Shown here: positions 6,715 to 12,717 of the stretch, piece after piece
How the letters are laid out: the number at the start of each line of letters is the position of its first letter
Position numbering within the stretch: position 1 is the stretch's first letter
Assembly: GCA_002474405.1 (NCBI GenBank)
Contig: DLQW01000075.1
Span: 1 to 12,717 of the forward strand
Source: Christensenella sp. UBA7597
GTDB taxonomy: Bacteria > Bacillota > Clostridia > Christensenellales > Borkfalkiaceae
Direction of reading: 5' to 3'
DNA length: 12,717 bases
The notes under the pieces: generated by a model
Databases searched by the model: none
What the model was told of the DNA's origin: nothing
The model's input: the letters and a program-made list of their open reading frames with translations, nothing else
Program-made: the position numbers and the translations under genes

Positions 6715-7656
6715 ATGAAAAAAGTATATGCCGCGGGGGAAGTGCTGATTGATTTTATTGCGGGGCGGAAAGGCGAAGCGGAAAACGCAGGCGTTTTTTA
6801 CCGCAACGCGGGCGGCGCGCCCGCAAACGTGGCGGTGTGCGTAAGCAAGCTGGGCGGGAACAGCGCCGTGATTACAAAACTCGGCAACGATATGTTCGGA
6901 AAATTTCTGAAAGAAACGCTTGAAAAAGCGGGCGTCGATACGAAATACGTACGGTTTACGGACGAGGCGAATACCGCTCTTGCGTTTGTATCGCTGGACG
7001 AAAACGGCGAAAGATCGTTTTCCTTTTACAGAAAACCCTCGGCGGACATGCTTTTAAGCGCCGCCGACGTTGCGGACGTTTCGTTCGATACAACGGACGT
7101 TCTGCATTTCGGCAGCGTGGACCTGATTGACGCGCCCGTGAGAAAAGCGCACGACGCGCTGATAGAAAAAGCGAGAAAAAGCGGCGCAACGGTGAGTTTC
7201 GACCCGAATCTGAGATATTCGCTCTGGAAAAGCAAAGACGAACTTCTTGAAACGGTAAGGCGGTATATTCCGCTTGCGGACGTGATAAAAGTCAGCGAAG
7301 AGGAGCTTGCCGATATTACGGGCGAAGCGGATATGAAAAAAGCGGCGGTTTCTCTCCTCGGCGGAAACGTGAAACTGGCGATCGTTACGATGGGCGCCGC
7401 GGGCGCGACGGCGTATACGAAAGAAGCGGAAGTATACGTTCCTTCCGAAAAGGCGGAACGGGTAGAGGATACCACGGGCGCGGGCGATTCGTTTGTGGGG
7501 GCTACGCTGTATCAGCTGGTGGAAAACGGCTTCGATATTTCCGCCGCCGCGCTGAAAAGAATTTTGACTTACGCCAACAAAACGGCGGGGTACGTGGTGG
7601 GCAGAGCGGGCGCTATCCCCGCGATGCCGGACGGAAAAGAAATCTTCGGAAAATAA
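6715..7656 (+). CDS. scrK: PfkB-family fructokinase
   Basis: A 313-residue ribokinase-fold sugar kinase of the usual length for the family, predicted to transfer ATP phosphate to fructose. The sugar-binding signature GGAPANVA is at 33-40, and the C-terminal PfkB signature DTTGAGDSF starts at 252, with catalytic base Asp258. SFDPNLRYSLW at 161-171 is also typical of fructokinases. The ATG at 6715 has a GGGGAG site at 6705-6710 with only four bases between, unusually tight. It is the first gene of an operon with a GH32 hydrolase 21 bases downstream, which fits fructose released from sucrose or fructans being phosphorylated here. Substrate assignment rests on this context plus the family; related PfkB enzymes act on 2-keto-3-deoxygluconate or other sugars. 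Confidence 0.9.
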   Translation: MKKVYAAGEVLIDFIAGRKGEAENAGVFYRNAGGAPANVAVCVSKLGGNSAVITKLGNDMFGKFLKETLEKAGVDTKYVRFTDEANTALAFVSLDENGERSFSFYRKPSADMLLSAADVADVSFDTTDVLHFGSVDLIDAPVRKAHDALIEKARKSGATVSFDPNLRYSLWKSKDELLETVRRYIPLADVIKVSEEELADITGEADMKKAAVSLLGGNVKLAIVTMGAAGATAYTKEAEVYVPSEKAERVEDTTGAGDSFVGATLYQLVENGFDISAAALKRILTYANKTAGYVVGRAGAIPAMPDGKEIFGK

Positions 7657-7677
7657 GATTTGCAAGCGGGGACGATT

Positions 7678-9204
7678 ATGACGAACGAACATAAAAAAGA
7701 CGATGAAACCTGCCCTGCGGCGGAGGAAAAAACGGAATGCGTTACCGCATTTTCGGTGGAGCGCGCCGACGAATACGTGAAGCGGTTTGCGCCTTCCGTG
7801 GCGAAAAAATACCGCCATACTTTTCATGCGATGCCGCCCGCGGGCTGGATGAACGACCCGAACGGTTTTTGTTACGCGCTGGGAAAATACCACCTGTTTT
7901 TTCAGTTTCATCCGTATTCTTCGGTGTGGGGACCCATGCACTGGGGACATTTTACGACGAAAGATTTTATTCGCTGGCACTGGGAAGGGGTTGCGCTTGC
8001 GCCCGATAAGGAATACGATAAAGACGGCTGTTATTCCGGTTCCGCGGTGGAAAAAGACGGAAAAATGTATCTGTTTTATACCGCGGTGAACGGCGATATT
8101 CAAACGCAGGCGCTTGCGGTTTCTTCCGACGGCGTGCATTTTAAAAAACAGGGCGTTATTCTTTCGGGAGAAAAACTGCCCGCCGATTGTTCGCGGCACG
8201 ATTTCCGCGACCCGTACGTTTTTTTAAGAGACGGCGTATATTATATGCTTTGCGGTTCGCAGGCGAAAGACAAAGACGGGCAGATATTGCTGTTCCGTTC
8301 AAAAGACTGCCTTGCGTGGGAATTTGCGGGGAAACCGATCAAAGACGGAAAGCCGACGAGGGGGATTTACGAATGCCCCTGCGCGTTTACGGCTGACGGA
8401 AAAGACGTGATTATGGCGAGCCCGCAAGGATATTTAAGAGAGGACTGGAGATACGAAAACACCGTTTCGGCGGTATATTTTACGGGAAAAATCGATTTTG
8501 AAAAGGGCACGTTTGCGCGGGAATACGAGGACGAGACGGACGGCGGTTTCAATTTTTACGCGCCGCAGGTTGCCGCGATTCCGGACGGCAGAACGGTGAT
8601 GACGGCGTGGATGCTGCCCGGCTGCATCGAATCGCCCGCGGCGGACGACGGCTGGAAATGCGCGATGATTCTGCCCCGCGAACTCGGTTTGCAAAACGGC
8701 AGATTGGTGCAGTCGCCCGTGAGAGAGATAGAAGCGTACAGAAAAAACGCCGTGCGTTACGAAAACGTAACCATCGGCGAAAGAACGGTTTTAAACGGCG
8801 TCGGCGGCGTGAAAACGGAGCTGATTTTCGAGTTGGAGCCGGGCGACGCGGAAAGGGCGGGCGTAAGGCTGTTTGAAAGCGAAAACAATTACGCCGCGGT
8901 GTATTATTCGAAAAAAGACGGCAAAATCGTGTTCGACCGTTCCGCTACGGGGCTGAACCTTTATTGCGACCCGAACGAAAAGGACGCCGCGTACCGCTCG
9001 GTGAAAACGGAAGAAAAAAACGGGGCGATTACGATGCGTGTTTTTCTGGACGTTTCGTGCTGCGAAGTTTTTGTAAACGGCGGCGAAAGAGTGATGACCG
9101 CCGTCGTTTATACGAAGGAAAACGGCGAGGGGATTTCTTTCTTTGCGGAGGGCGGAAACGCGAAACTCCGTTCGCTGGAACTTTACGATATCTGCGTGGA
9201 ATGA
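7678..9204 (+). CDS. scrB: GH32 sucrose-6-phosphate hydrolase / fructan beta-fructosidase
   Basis: A 508-residue GH32 enzyme without a signal peptide, so intracellular. All three active-site motifs are present: WMNDPNG with nucleophile Asp60, FRDPY with Asp178 (transition-state stabiliser), and YECPCAF with acid/base Glu232. The five-bladed propeller is followed by the C-terminal beta-sandwich typical of the family (about 365-508). A TTG at 7660 is in frame, but the ATG at 7678 is preferred because the GCGGGGA site (about 7666-7671) precedes it at normal spacing. It would release fructose for the kinase encoded upstream. With no PTS sucrose EII gene alongside, the substrate may be sucrose or short fructans rather than sucrose-6-phosphate; sequence alone does not distinguish them. 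Confidence 0.9.
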   Translation: MTNEHKKDDETCPAAEEKTECVTAFSVERADEYVKRFAPSVAKKYRHTFHAMPPAGWMNDPNGFCYALGKYHLFFQFHPYSSVWGPMHWGHFTTKDFIRWHWEGVALAPDKEYDKDGCYSGSAVEKDGKMYLFYTAVNGDIQTQALAVSSDGVHFKKQGVILSGEKLPADCSRHDFRDPYVFLRDGVYYMLCGSQAKDKDGQILLFRSKDCLAWEFAGKPIKDGKPTRGIYECPCAFTADGKDVIMASPQGYLREDWRYENTVSAVYFTGKIDFEKGTFAREYEDETDGGFNFYAPQVAAIPDGRTVMTAWMLPGCIESPAADDGWKCAMILPRELGLQNGRLVQSPVREIEAYRKNAVRYENVTIGERTVLNGVGGVKTELIFELEPGDAERAGVRLFESENNYAAVYYSKKDGKIVFDRSATGLNLYCDPNEKDAAYRSVKTEEKNGAITMRVFLDVSCCEVFVNGGERVMTAVVYTKENGEGISFFAEGGNAKLRSLELYDICVE

Positions 9205-9269
9205 TATACGTGTGGGGGCGCGGGGAATGCGGGCGAAAAACGTCTGTTCGGCAAGATATATTAAAAAAT

Positions 9270-9294
9270 GGCGCGCCGGAATAAACGGCGCGCT
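9270..9294. terminator. Bidirectional terminator between GH32 gene and rhamnose mutarotase gene
   Basis: An 8-bp GC stem (GCGCGCCG at 9271-9278 with CGGCGCGC at 9286-9293), extended by a G-U pair, loop GAATAAA. On the minus strand it is followed by ATTTTTTAAT, a good U-tract for the mutarotase transcript; on the plus strand only TTT follows. Confidence 0.8.
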
Positions 9295-9336
9295 TTCGTA
9301 TGTCTTTAGAAGCGAGTTTTAAATTGCGGGCGGCGG

Positions 9337-9654
9337 TTAGTTAAGTTCGAATACTTTTTTCAGCTGCGGCTGCGCGCCCGTTTCGGGATCCGTTTCCATG
9401 ATAAGAACGTCTTTCATATATTCGTTCCAACGCGAGACGGTTTCGCTTTCGCGTTGAATTTTTGCGGCGTATTCTATGCCTTTTTCACATTCGTAATAGC
9501 CGAAAAGCGTATCTCCCGAACGCCATATCGTATAATTTTTTATGCCGGCGGATTTTAAAACCGCTTTCATTTCTTCCCATATTTCTGCGTGGCGTTTTTC
9601 GTATTCCGATTCTTTGCCTTTCACGACTTTTGCCGTCCATACGTATTTTTCCAT
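9337..9654 (-). CDS. rhaM: L-rhamnose mutarotase
   Basis: A 105-residue cytoplasmic protein that interconverts the alpha and beta anomers of L-rhamnose. It aligns without gaps to the numbering of E. coli RhaM at the functional residues: Tyr18, catalytic His22 (KRHAEIWEEM), Tyr41 (IKNYTIW) and Trp76 (SRWNEYM). The length is usual for the family. AAGGAG at 9663-9668 precedes the ATG by eight bases. It stands alone behind its own promoter; no rhamnose isomerase, kinase or aldolase is in the window, so rhamnose catabolism, if present, is encoded elsewhere. Confidence 0.93.
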   Translation of the reverse strand: MEKYVWTAKVVKGKESEYEKRHAEIWEEMKAVLKSAGIKNYTIWRSGDTLFGYYECEKGIEYAAKIQRESETVSRWNEYMKDVLIMETDPETGAQPQLKKVFELN

Positions 9655-9676
9655 AGTGTTTTCTCCTTACGTTGCT

Positions 9677-9706
9677 ATTTTACCACATCGAGGCGGGCGT
9701 TGTCAA
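9677..9706 (-). promoter_or_regulatory. rhaM: Sigma-A promoter of rhaM
   Basis: On the minus strand: TTGACA (9706-9701), 18-base spacer, TAAAAT (9682-9677). The predicted transcription start is near 9670, so the leader is very short and begins almost at the AAGGAG site. Confidence 0.8.
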
Positions 9707-9774
9707 TGGATAATCCGACGAAAAAACGGGAGGATTCAACAAAATCGGAGACGGAAAGGCGCGCGGCGAAAGCG

Positions 9775-9803
9775 TTGACAAATTTTCGCCGCGGTGATAT
9801 AAT
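9775..9803 (+). promoter_or_regulatory. Consensus sigma-A promoter of the GNAT-YoaP gene
   Basis: A perfect TTGACA (9775-9780), 17-base spacer and perfect TATAAT (9798-9803), divergent from the rhaM promoter. The leader is about 25 bases and includes AGGGGG at 9824-9829. Confidence 0.88.
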
Positions 9804-9834
9804 GCTTGTTGCAAAAGATTAAAAGGGGGATTTT

Positions 9835-10596
9835 ATGGCGAATTTTGTGGATATTACAAGCGAAAATATCGATTCCGAACAATTATGTTGCATTATCCGC
9901 ACGAAAAAGCCTCATGAAGGCGTGGAAAGAAAGCGCGCGTGGTTGCGCGGGCGATTGAACGAGGGGCATGTATTCAGAAAGGCGGATATAAACGGCTGCG
10001 TATTTATAGAATATGCGCCTGTGGAAAGCGCGTGGGTGCCCGTAGAGGGAAAGAATTATCTGTACATTTACTGCCTTTGGGTGCTGGGCGAACCGCGCGG
10101 ACACGGGTACGGGCGGGCGCTGATGCAATCGTGTATCGACGACGCGAAAAAGCGCGGTATGGCGGGCGTTTGCATGCTCGGCGCAAAAAAACAGAAAGCA
10201 TGGCTTTCCGATCAGTCGTTTGCGAAAAAATTCGGATTTGTATGTGTGGACGAAACGGATTACGGCTACGAATTGCTTGCGTTGAGGCTGGACGGCGCTG
10301 CGGAGTCGCCGCGTTTTACGGAACGCGCGCGGGCGGGCGTATCGGGCGGCAGCGGAGCGGAAATATATTACGACGCGCAGTGTCCGTATATTCCCGACAG
10401 GGTAAAGAAGCTGAAAGAATATTGCCTGTCGCAAGGGATTGACGCCCGTTTTGTTGAAGTCGACAGCTTACGGGCGGCGAAGGAATTGCCGTGCGTTTTC
10501 AATAATTGGGCGGTATTTCTGAACGGAAAATTCGTTACGGTGAATCAGACCGACGGCGCGGCGCTTGAAAAAATACTTCGCCGCGGTGTAGATTGA
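9835..10596 (+). CDS. GNAT N-acetyltransferase with C-terminal YoaP-like domain
   Basis: A 253-residue cytoplasmic protein. Residues about 1-153 are a GNAT fold; the acetyl-CoA loop is RGHGYGRAL (88-96), following the strand YLYIYCLWV. Residues about 177-251 match the YoaP-like module, a thioredoxin-like domain beginning IYYDAQCPY with Cys183, and ending in a predicted strand-helix (VFLNGKFVTVNQTD). The two-domain arrangement and length are those of YoaP-type acetyltransferases common in Clostridia and Bacilli; their acceptor is not well established. AAAAGGGGGA ahead of the ATG at 9835 gives a clear start. Single-gene unit with its own strong promoter. Domain assignment is good, substrate unknown. 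Confidence 0.87.
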   Translation: MANFVDITSENIDSEQLCCIIRTKKPHEGVERKRAWLRGRLNEGHVFRKADINGCVFIEYAPVESAWVPVEGKNYLYIYCLWVLGEPRGHGYGRALMQSCIDDAKKRGMAGVCMLGAKKQKAWLSDQSFAKKFGFVCVDETDYGYELLALRLDGAAESPRFTERARAGVSGGSGAEIYYDAQCPYIPDRVKKLKEYCLSQGIDARFVEVDSLRAAKELPCVFNNWAVFLNGKFVTVNQTDGAALEKILRRGVD

Positions 10597-10685
10597 AAAA
10601 CAAAGCTCGGAGAACTTACTCCGGAATGGTGGATCTGACGGGCGATGCGAAGGCGTTGACGAATTTGTGCCGCGGCGGGAAGTAA
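10593..10685 (+). pseudogene. Possible relict C-terminal coding fragment after the GNAT gene
   Basis: This stretch reads in one frame as RRTYSGMVDLTGDAKALTN followed by LCRGGK and a TAA stop at 10683-10685. It looks protein-like, but has no start with a ribosome site and no upstream body (the frame would enter the GNAT coding region). Part of it (10647-10677) is 84% identical to the GNAT promoter region at 9766-9796. It may be the tail of a lost gene or a duplicated scrap. I do not recognise the family. Confidence 0.25.
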
Positions 10686-10696
10686 GAAGAAAAAGA

Positions 10697-10726
10697 AAAA
10701 CGTCGGATTCGTCGTCCGGCGTTTTA
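10697..10726. terminator. Bidirectional terminator between the GNAT gene and the PTS EIIC gene
   Basis: An 11-bp stem (AAAACGTCGGA at 10697-10707 with TCCGGCGTTTT at 10715-10725, one G-U pair), loop TTCGTCG. The flanks are A-rich on the left and T-rich on the right, giving U-tracts in both directions; the minus-strand one (TTTTTCTTTTTC) is strongest and serves the EIIC gene, whose stop is 40 bases away. Confidence 0.85.
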
Positions 10727-10764
10727 TCTGTATTTTAATTAGTTTCATACTATAGCGAAACCGA

Positions 10765-11973
10765 TTATTCGGGCAGGAGCATATCGTTTTGTTTAATCCA
10801 GCCTTTTTTGCGGAACCATTCCGAAAACAGCAGGTTTAACGCGGCGGGCAGAACAATCGTCAGCAAAACGATTCCGATACAGCCGAGGGCGCCCGAAGTG
10901 TACTTGAACGAATCGAACACGCCTACCAGTCCGCTGGTGCCCATACCGCCGCCGCTGGCGCCGCATTTTACTTTGAAAACGCAGGTGGAAAGAGGACCGA
11001 GAATCGCCGAGGAAAGAATCATCGGCAGCATGATTACGGGCTTCTTCATGATGTTGGGGATTTGCAGCATGCTGGTGCCCAAGCCCTGCGCGATAAGTCC
11101 GCTCCATTTGTTTTCGCGGAAGGAAGCCACGGCAAAGCCCACCATGTGGCACGCGCAGCCCACCGTTGCCGCGCCGCCCGCAAGCAGCATTGCGTTGTAC
11201 TGCGCTTCGGTAACGCCCGCCGCGCCGCTTGCATAGCCCGTTAAAATGGGGCTGGCAACCGAAATCCAGATGGCGGCGGACGACGTGGGCATCGTGAGCA
11301 CGACGCCCATGACGACGGCGATGACGACGCCCATGACGAACGGCGTGGCGTCCGTAGCGAACGCGATGAAATCGCCGAGCCAGCCGATAAGTTTAATGAA
11401 AGGATACGCCGCGAAAATTCCCGCAAACGATAAAAACAGCGCGCCGAGGGGGATTAAAATAATGTCGAGCTTCGTTTTGCCCGCGTACAGCGATACGATT
11501 TCGATGACGAGCATCGTGGCGACGTATGCGCCGATGGGGTTGCCGGGCGCGCCGAGCGTGATTGCCGAAAACGGCGCCGCGGCGGACGGGAAAAACTTTT
11601 CCGCAAACGCGCCTACCATGCCGGCGACGGCGGCGGAGAAGATTAAAAGTTTCGGCTTTTTCAGCGCGTGCGCGATGCCTACGCCGATGCCGGCGCCCAT
11701 CATGGTTTTTGCGATGTTCGAAATGCCCGTCAACGTTCTTCCGAAATAATTATCGGGGAACCAGCCTGCAATCATGGCGAGAATGGTGCCCGCGATGAGC
11801 GTTACGAACAAGCCTTGCGCCATGCCCGAAAACGCCGTGATGAAATAGCGCTTCGGCAAAGCTTTGAAATAGGCTTTGATTTTTTCTTTCGTCGTCGGTT
11901 TCTGCGCCGCGTCGGGTGTTCCGTCGGGCGTTTCCTGCCGTGTTTCGGGGGCGAGCTTTTCGGGTTCTGCCAT
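10765..11973 (-). CDS. PTS EIIC_2-family (PfoR-like) membrane protein
   Basis: A 402-residue integral membrane protein. After a hydrophilic Glu/Pro/Thr-rich N-terminus (1-40) there are about nine or ten hydrophobic segments from residue 43 to 382, with the conserved-looking loops GAPGNPIGAY (141-150) and GGGMGTSGLV (341-350). Composition and motifs fit the PTS_EIIC_2 family, which includes PfoR of Clostridium perfringens and many lone EIIC-like proteins of Bacillota. Its transported sugar is unknown, and some members lack demonstrated PTS transport. No EIIA, EIIB or regulator gene is adjacent. A GGAAGG ribosome site lies about 11 bases before the ATG at 11973. A single-gene unit, divergent from thyA. 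Confidence 0.83.
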   Translation of the reverse strand: MAEPEKLAPETRQETPDGTPDAAQKPTTKEKIKAYFKALPKRYFITAFSGMAQGLFVTLIAGTILAMIAGWFPDNYFGRTLTGISNIAKTMMGAGIGVGIAHALKKPKLLIFSAAVAGMVGAFAEKFFPSAAAPFSAITLGAPGNPIGAYVATMLVIEIVSLYAGKTKLDIILIPLGALFLSFAGIFAAYPFIKLIGWLGDFIAFATDATPFVMGVVIAVVMGVVLTMPTSSAAIWISVASPILTGYASGAAGVTEAQYNAMLLAGGAATVGCACHMVGFAVASFRENKWSGLIAQGLGTSMLQIPNIMKKPVIMLPMILSSAILGPLSTCVFKVKCGASGGGMGTSGLVGVFDSFKYTSGALGCIGIVLLTIVLPAALNLLFSEWFRKKGWIKQNDMLLPE

Positions 11974-12006
11974 TTTCGTATACCTTCCGTAAAAAATTTC
12001 GGTAAT

Positions 12007-12035
12007 ATAGTAGCACTTTTTTTGGAAATAAGCAA
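12007..12035 (-). promoter_or_regulatory. Weak candidate promoter of the EIIC gene
   Basis: On the minus strand: TTGCTT (12035-12030), 17-base spacer, TACTAT (12012-12007). Each box matches consensus only partly, but no better candidate is seen close to the start. Confidence 0.35.
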
Positions 12036-12122
12036 GCGAAACGGGGCGGACGGAAGAAAAAACAGCAGAAAACGGAGAGAAAAAAAACGCGCGGAAAACG
12101 GAGAAAAGCGCCTGCCGACCGC

Positions 12123-12152
12123 TTGACGAAACGCTTGCGGATATGGTACAAT
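12123..12152 (+). promoter_or_regulatory. thyA: Sigma-A promoter of thyA
   Basis: TTGACG (12123-12128), 18-base spacer, TACAAT (12147-12152). The expected start near 12159 leaves a leader of about 33 bases carrying AAGGAG (12177-12182). Confidence 0.8.
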
Positions 12153-12191
12153 ATACATATATTTTTACGCGTTACGAAGGAGAACGGGACT

Positions 12192-12717
12192 ATGAGCAAG
12201 GCAGACGAGATATTTATTGCGAATATGACGGATATTATGGAAAACGGCGTGTGGGATACGAACCTGAACGTGCGCCCGCACTGGGAGGACGGTACGCCCG
12301 CGCACACCGTGAAGAAATTCGGCGTGGTGAACCGTTATAACCTGCAGGAAGAATTTCCGATTCTGACGATTCGCCGCACGGCGTTTAAATCGTGCGTGGA
12401 CGAGCTCTTATGGATCTGGCAGAAAAAAAGCAACAACGTGCACGATCTTCATTCGCATATCTGGGACAGCTGGGCGGACGAAAACGGTTCGATTGGCAAG
12501 GCGTACGGGTATCAGCTGGCGAAAAAGTCCGTTTACAAAGAGGGCGAATTCGATCAGGTGGACAGGGTGCTGTTCGATTTGAAAAACAATCCCGCTTCGC
12601 GGCGCATCATGACGAATATTTATAACTTCGAAGATCTGCACGAGATGAATCTGTATCCGTGCGCATACAGCATGACTTTTAATGTGACACAGAAGCCGGG
12701 CGATGACAAGTTGACGC
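12192..12717 (+). CDS. thyA: Thymidylate synthase, 3' end beyond the window
   Basis: The first 175 residues of a folate-dependent thymidylate synthase, which methylates dUMP to dTMP with methylene-tetrahydrofolate. Visible are the N-terminal folate/dUMP region, Arg137-Arg138 in ASRRIM (phosphate-binding arginines), and the nucleophile Cys157 in LYPCAYSM. The Cys is followed by Ala rather than the His of E. coli ThyA, and the SAWN-type motif is replaced by NIYN; both place it in a divergent subfamily, while the signature spacing is preserved. AAGGAG with nine bases to the ATG fixes the start. The frame stays open to the last base; roughly a third to 40% of the gene, including the folate-closing C-terminus, is missing. 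A dihydrofolate reductase gene often follows but cannot be seen. Confidence 0.93.
   Translation, partial: MSKADEIFIANMTDIMENGVWDTNLNVRPHWEDGTPAHTVKKFGVVNRYNLQEEFPILTIRRTAFKSCVDELLWIWQKKSNNVHDLHSHIWDSWADENGSIGKAYGYQLAKKSVYKEGEFDQVDRVLFDLKNNPASRRIMTNIYNFEDLHEMNLYPCAYSMTFNVTQKPGDDKLT

Noticed and set aside
7660..7677. A TTG start for the GH32 gene
   Set aside because: The ribosome site lies between the TTG and the ATG at 7678, so only the ATG is properly placed.
7054..8199. A 381-codon minus-strand open frame across the fructokinase and GH32 genes
   Set aside because: Both plus-strand proteins have intact catalytic motifs; the antisense product is Arg/Phe-rich and unrecognisable.
9706..9822. 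A 38-codon open frame between rhaM and the GNAT gene
   Set aside because: It has no ribosome site, and both the rhaM -35 box and the complete GNAT promoter lie within it.
10577..10588. A third copy of TTCGCCGCGGTG, also present at 9785-9796
   Set aside because: It lies in the coding end of the GNAT gene, where GC-rich codons make a 12-base match plausible by chance; flanking bases do not match.

Overview
The window looks like a chromosomal segment from a Bacillota (Clostridia-type, probably gut) bacterium. The reasons are AGGAG-type ribosome sites 5-14 bases ahead of nearly every start, near-perfect sigma-A promoters (TTGACA-N17-TATAAT twice), lipoprotein signal peptides, an OmpR/histidine-kinase pair and Gram-positive style carbohydrate genes. 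G+C is moderate, with strongly GC-biased third codon positions that create many long antisense shadow frames. The lineage is an inference from style, not a database result.

Layout. (1) 14-2078, + strand: a secreted SGNH-fold esterase carrying two Ig-like domains, then a cytoplasmic GH43-type glycosidase, probably the tail of a polysaccharide-degradation operon entering from the left; it ends at a 15-bp hairpin terminator shared with the convergent operon. (2) 2185-4240, - strand: an OmpR-family response regulator and its sensor histidine kinase, overlapping by 8 bases. (3) 4478-6481, + strand, divergent from the regulator: a large lipoprotein of the beta-helical carbohydrate-binding (DUF4353/Cthe_2159-like) type. 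(4) 6715-9204, + strand: fructokinase and a GH32 sucrose/fructan hydrolase in one operon behind a perfect sigma-A promoter. (5) 9337-9654, - strand: L-rhamnose mutarotase. (6) 9835-10596, + strand: a GNAT acetyltransferase with a YoaP-like C-terminal domain. (7) 10765-11973, - strand: a PTS EIIC_2 (PfoR-like) membrane protein without partner subunits. (8) 12192 to the end, + strand: thymidylate synthase, cut by the window edge.

The most notable observation is in the 237-base gap between the response regulator and the beta-helical lipoprotein. Both outward-facing promoters have exactly the same architecture, TTTAAG-N5-TTTAAG-N10-TATAAT, arranged as mirror images. Direct repeats of this form are the known operator type of OmpR-family regulators, and TTTAAG-N5-TTTAAG matches the CiaR box of streptococci. 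The simplest reading is that the regulator controls both its own operon and the surface lipoprotein, making kinase, regulator and lipoprotein a single envelope-sensing unit.

The other genes fit a plant- or host-glycan-using lifestyle: ester removal outside the cell, GH43 cleavage inside, sucrose/fructan hydrolysis plus fructose phosphorylation, and rhamnose anomer conversion. No sugar ABC transporter, EIIA/EIIB, tRNA, rRNA, CRISPR array or insertion sequence was seen.
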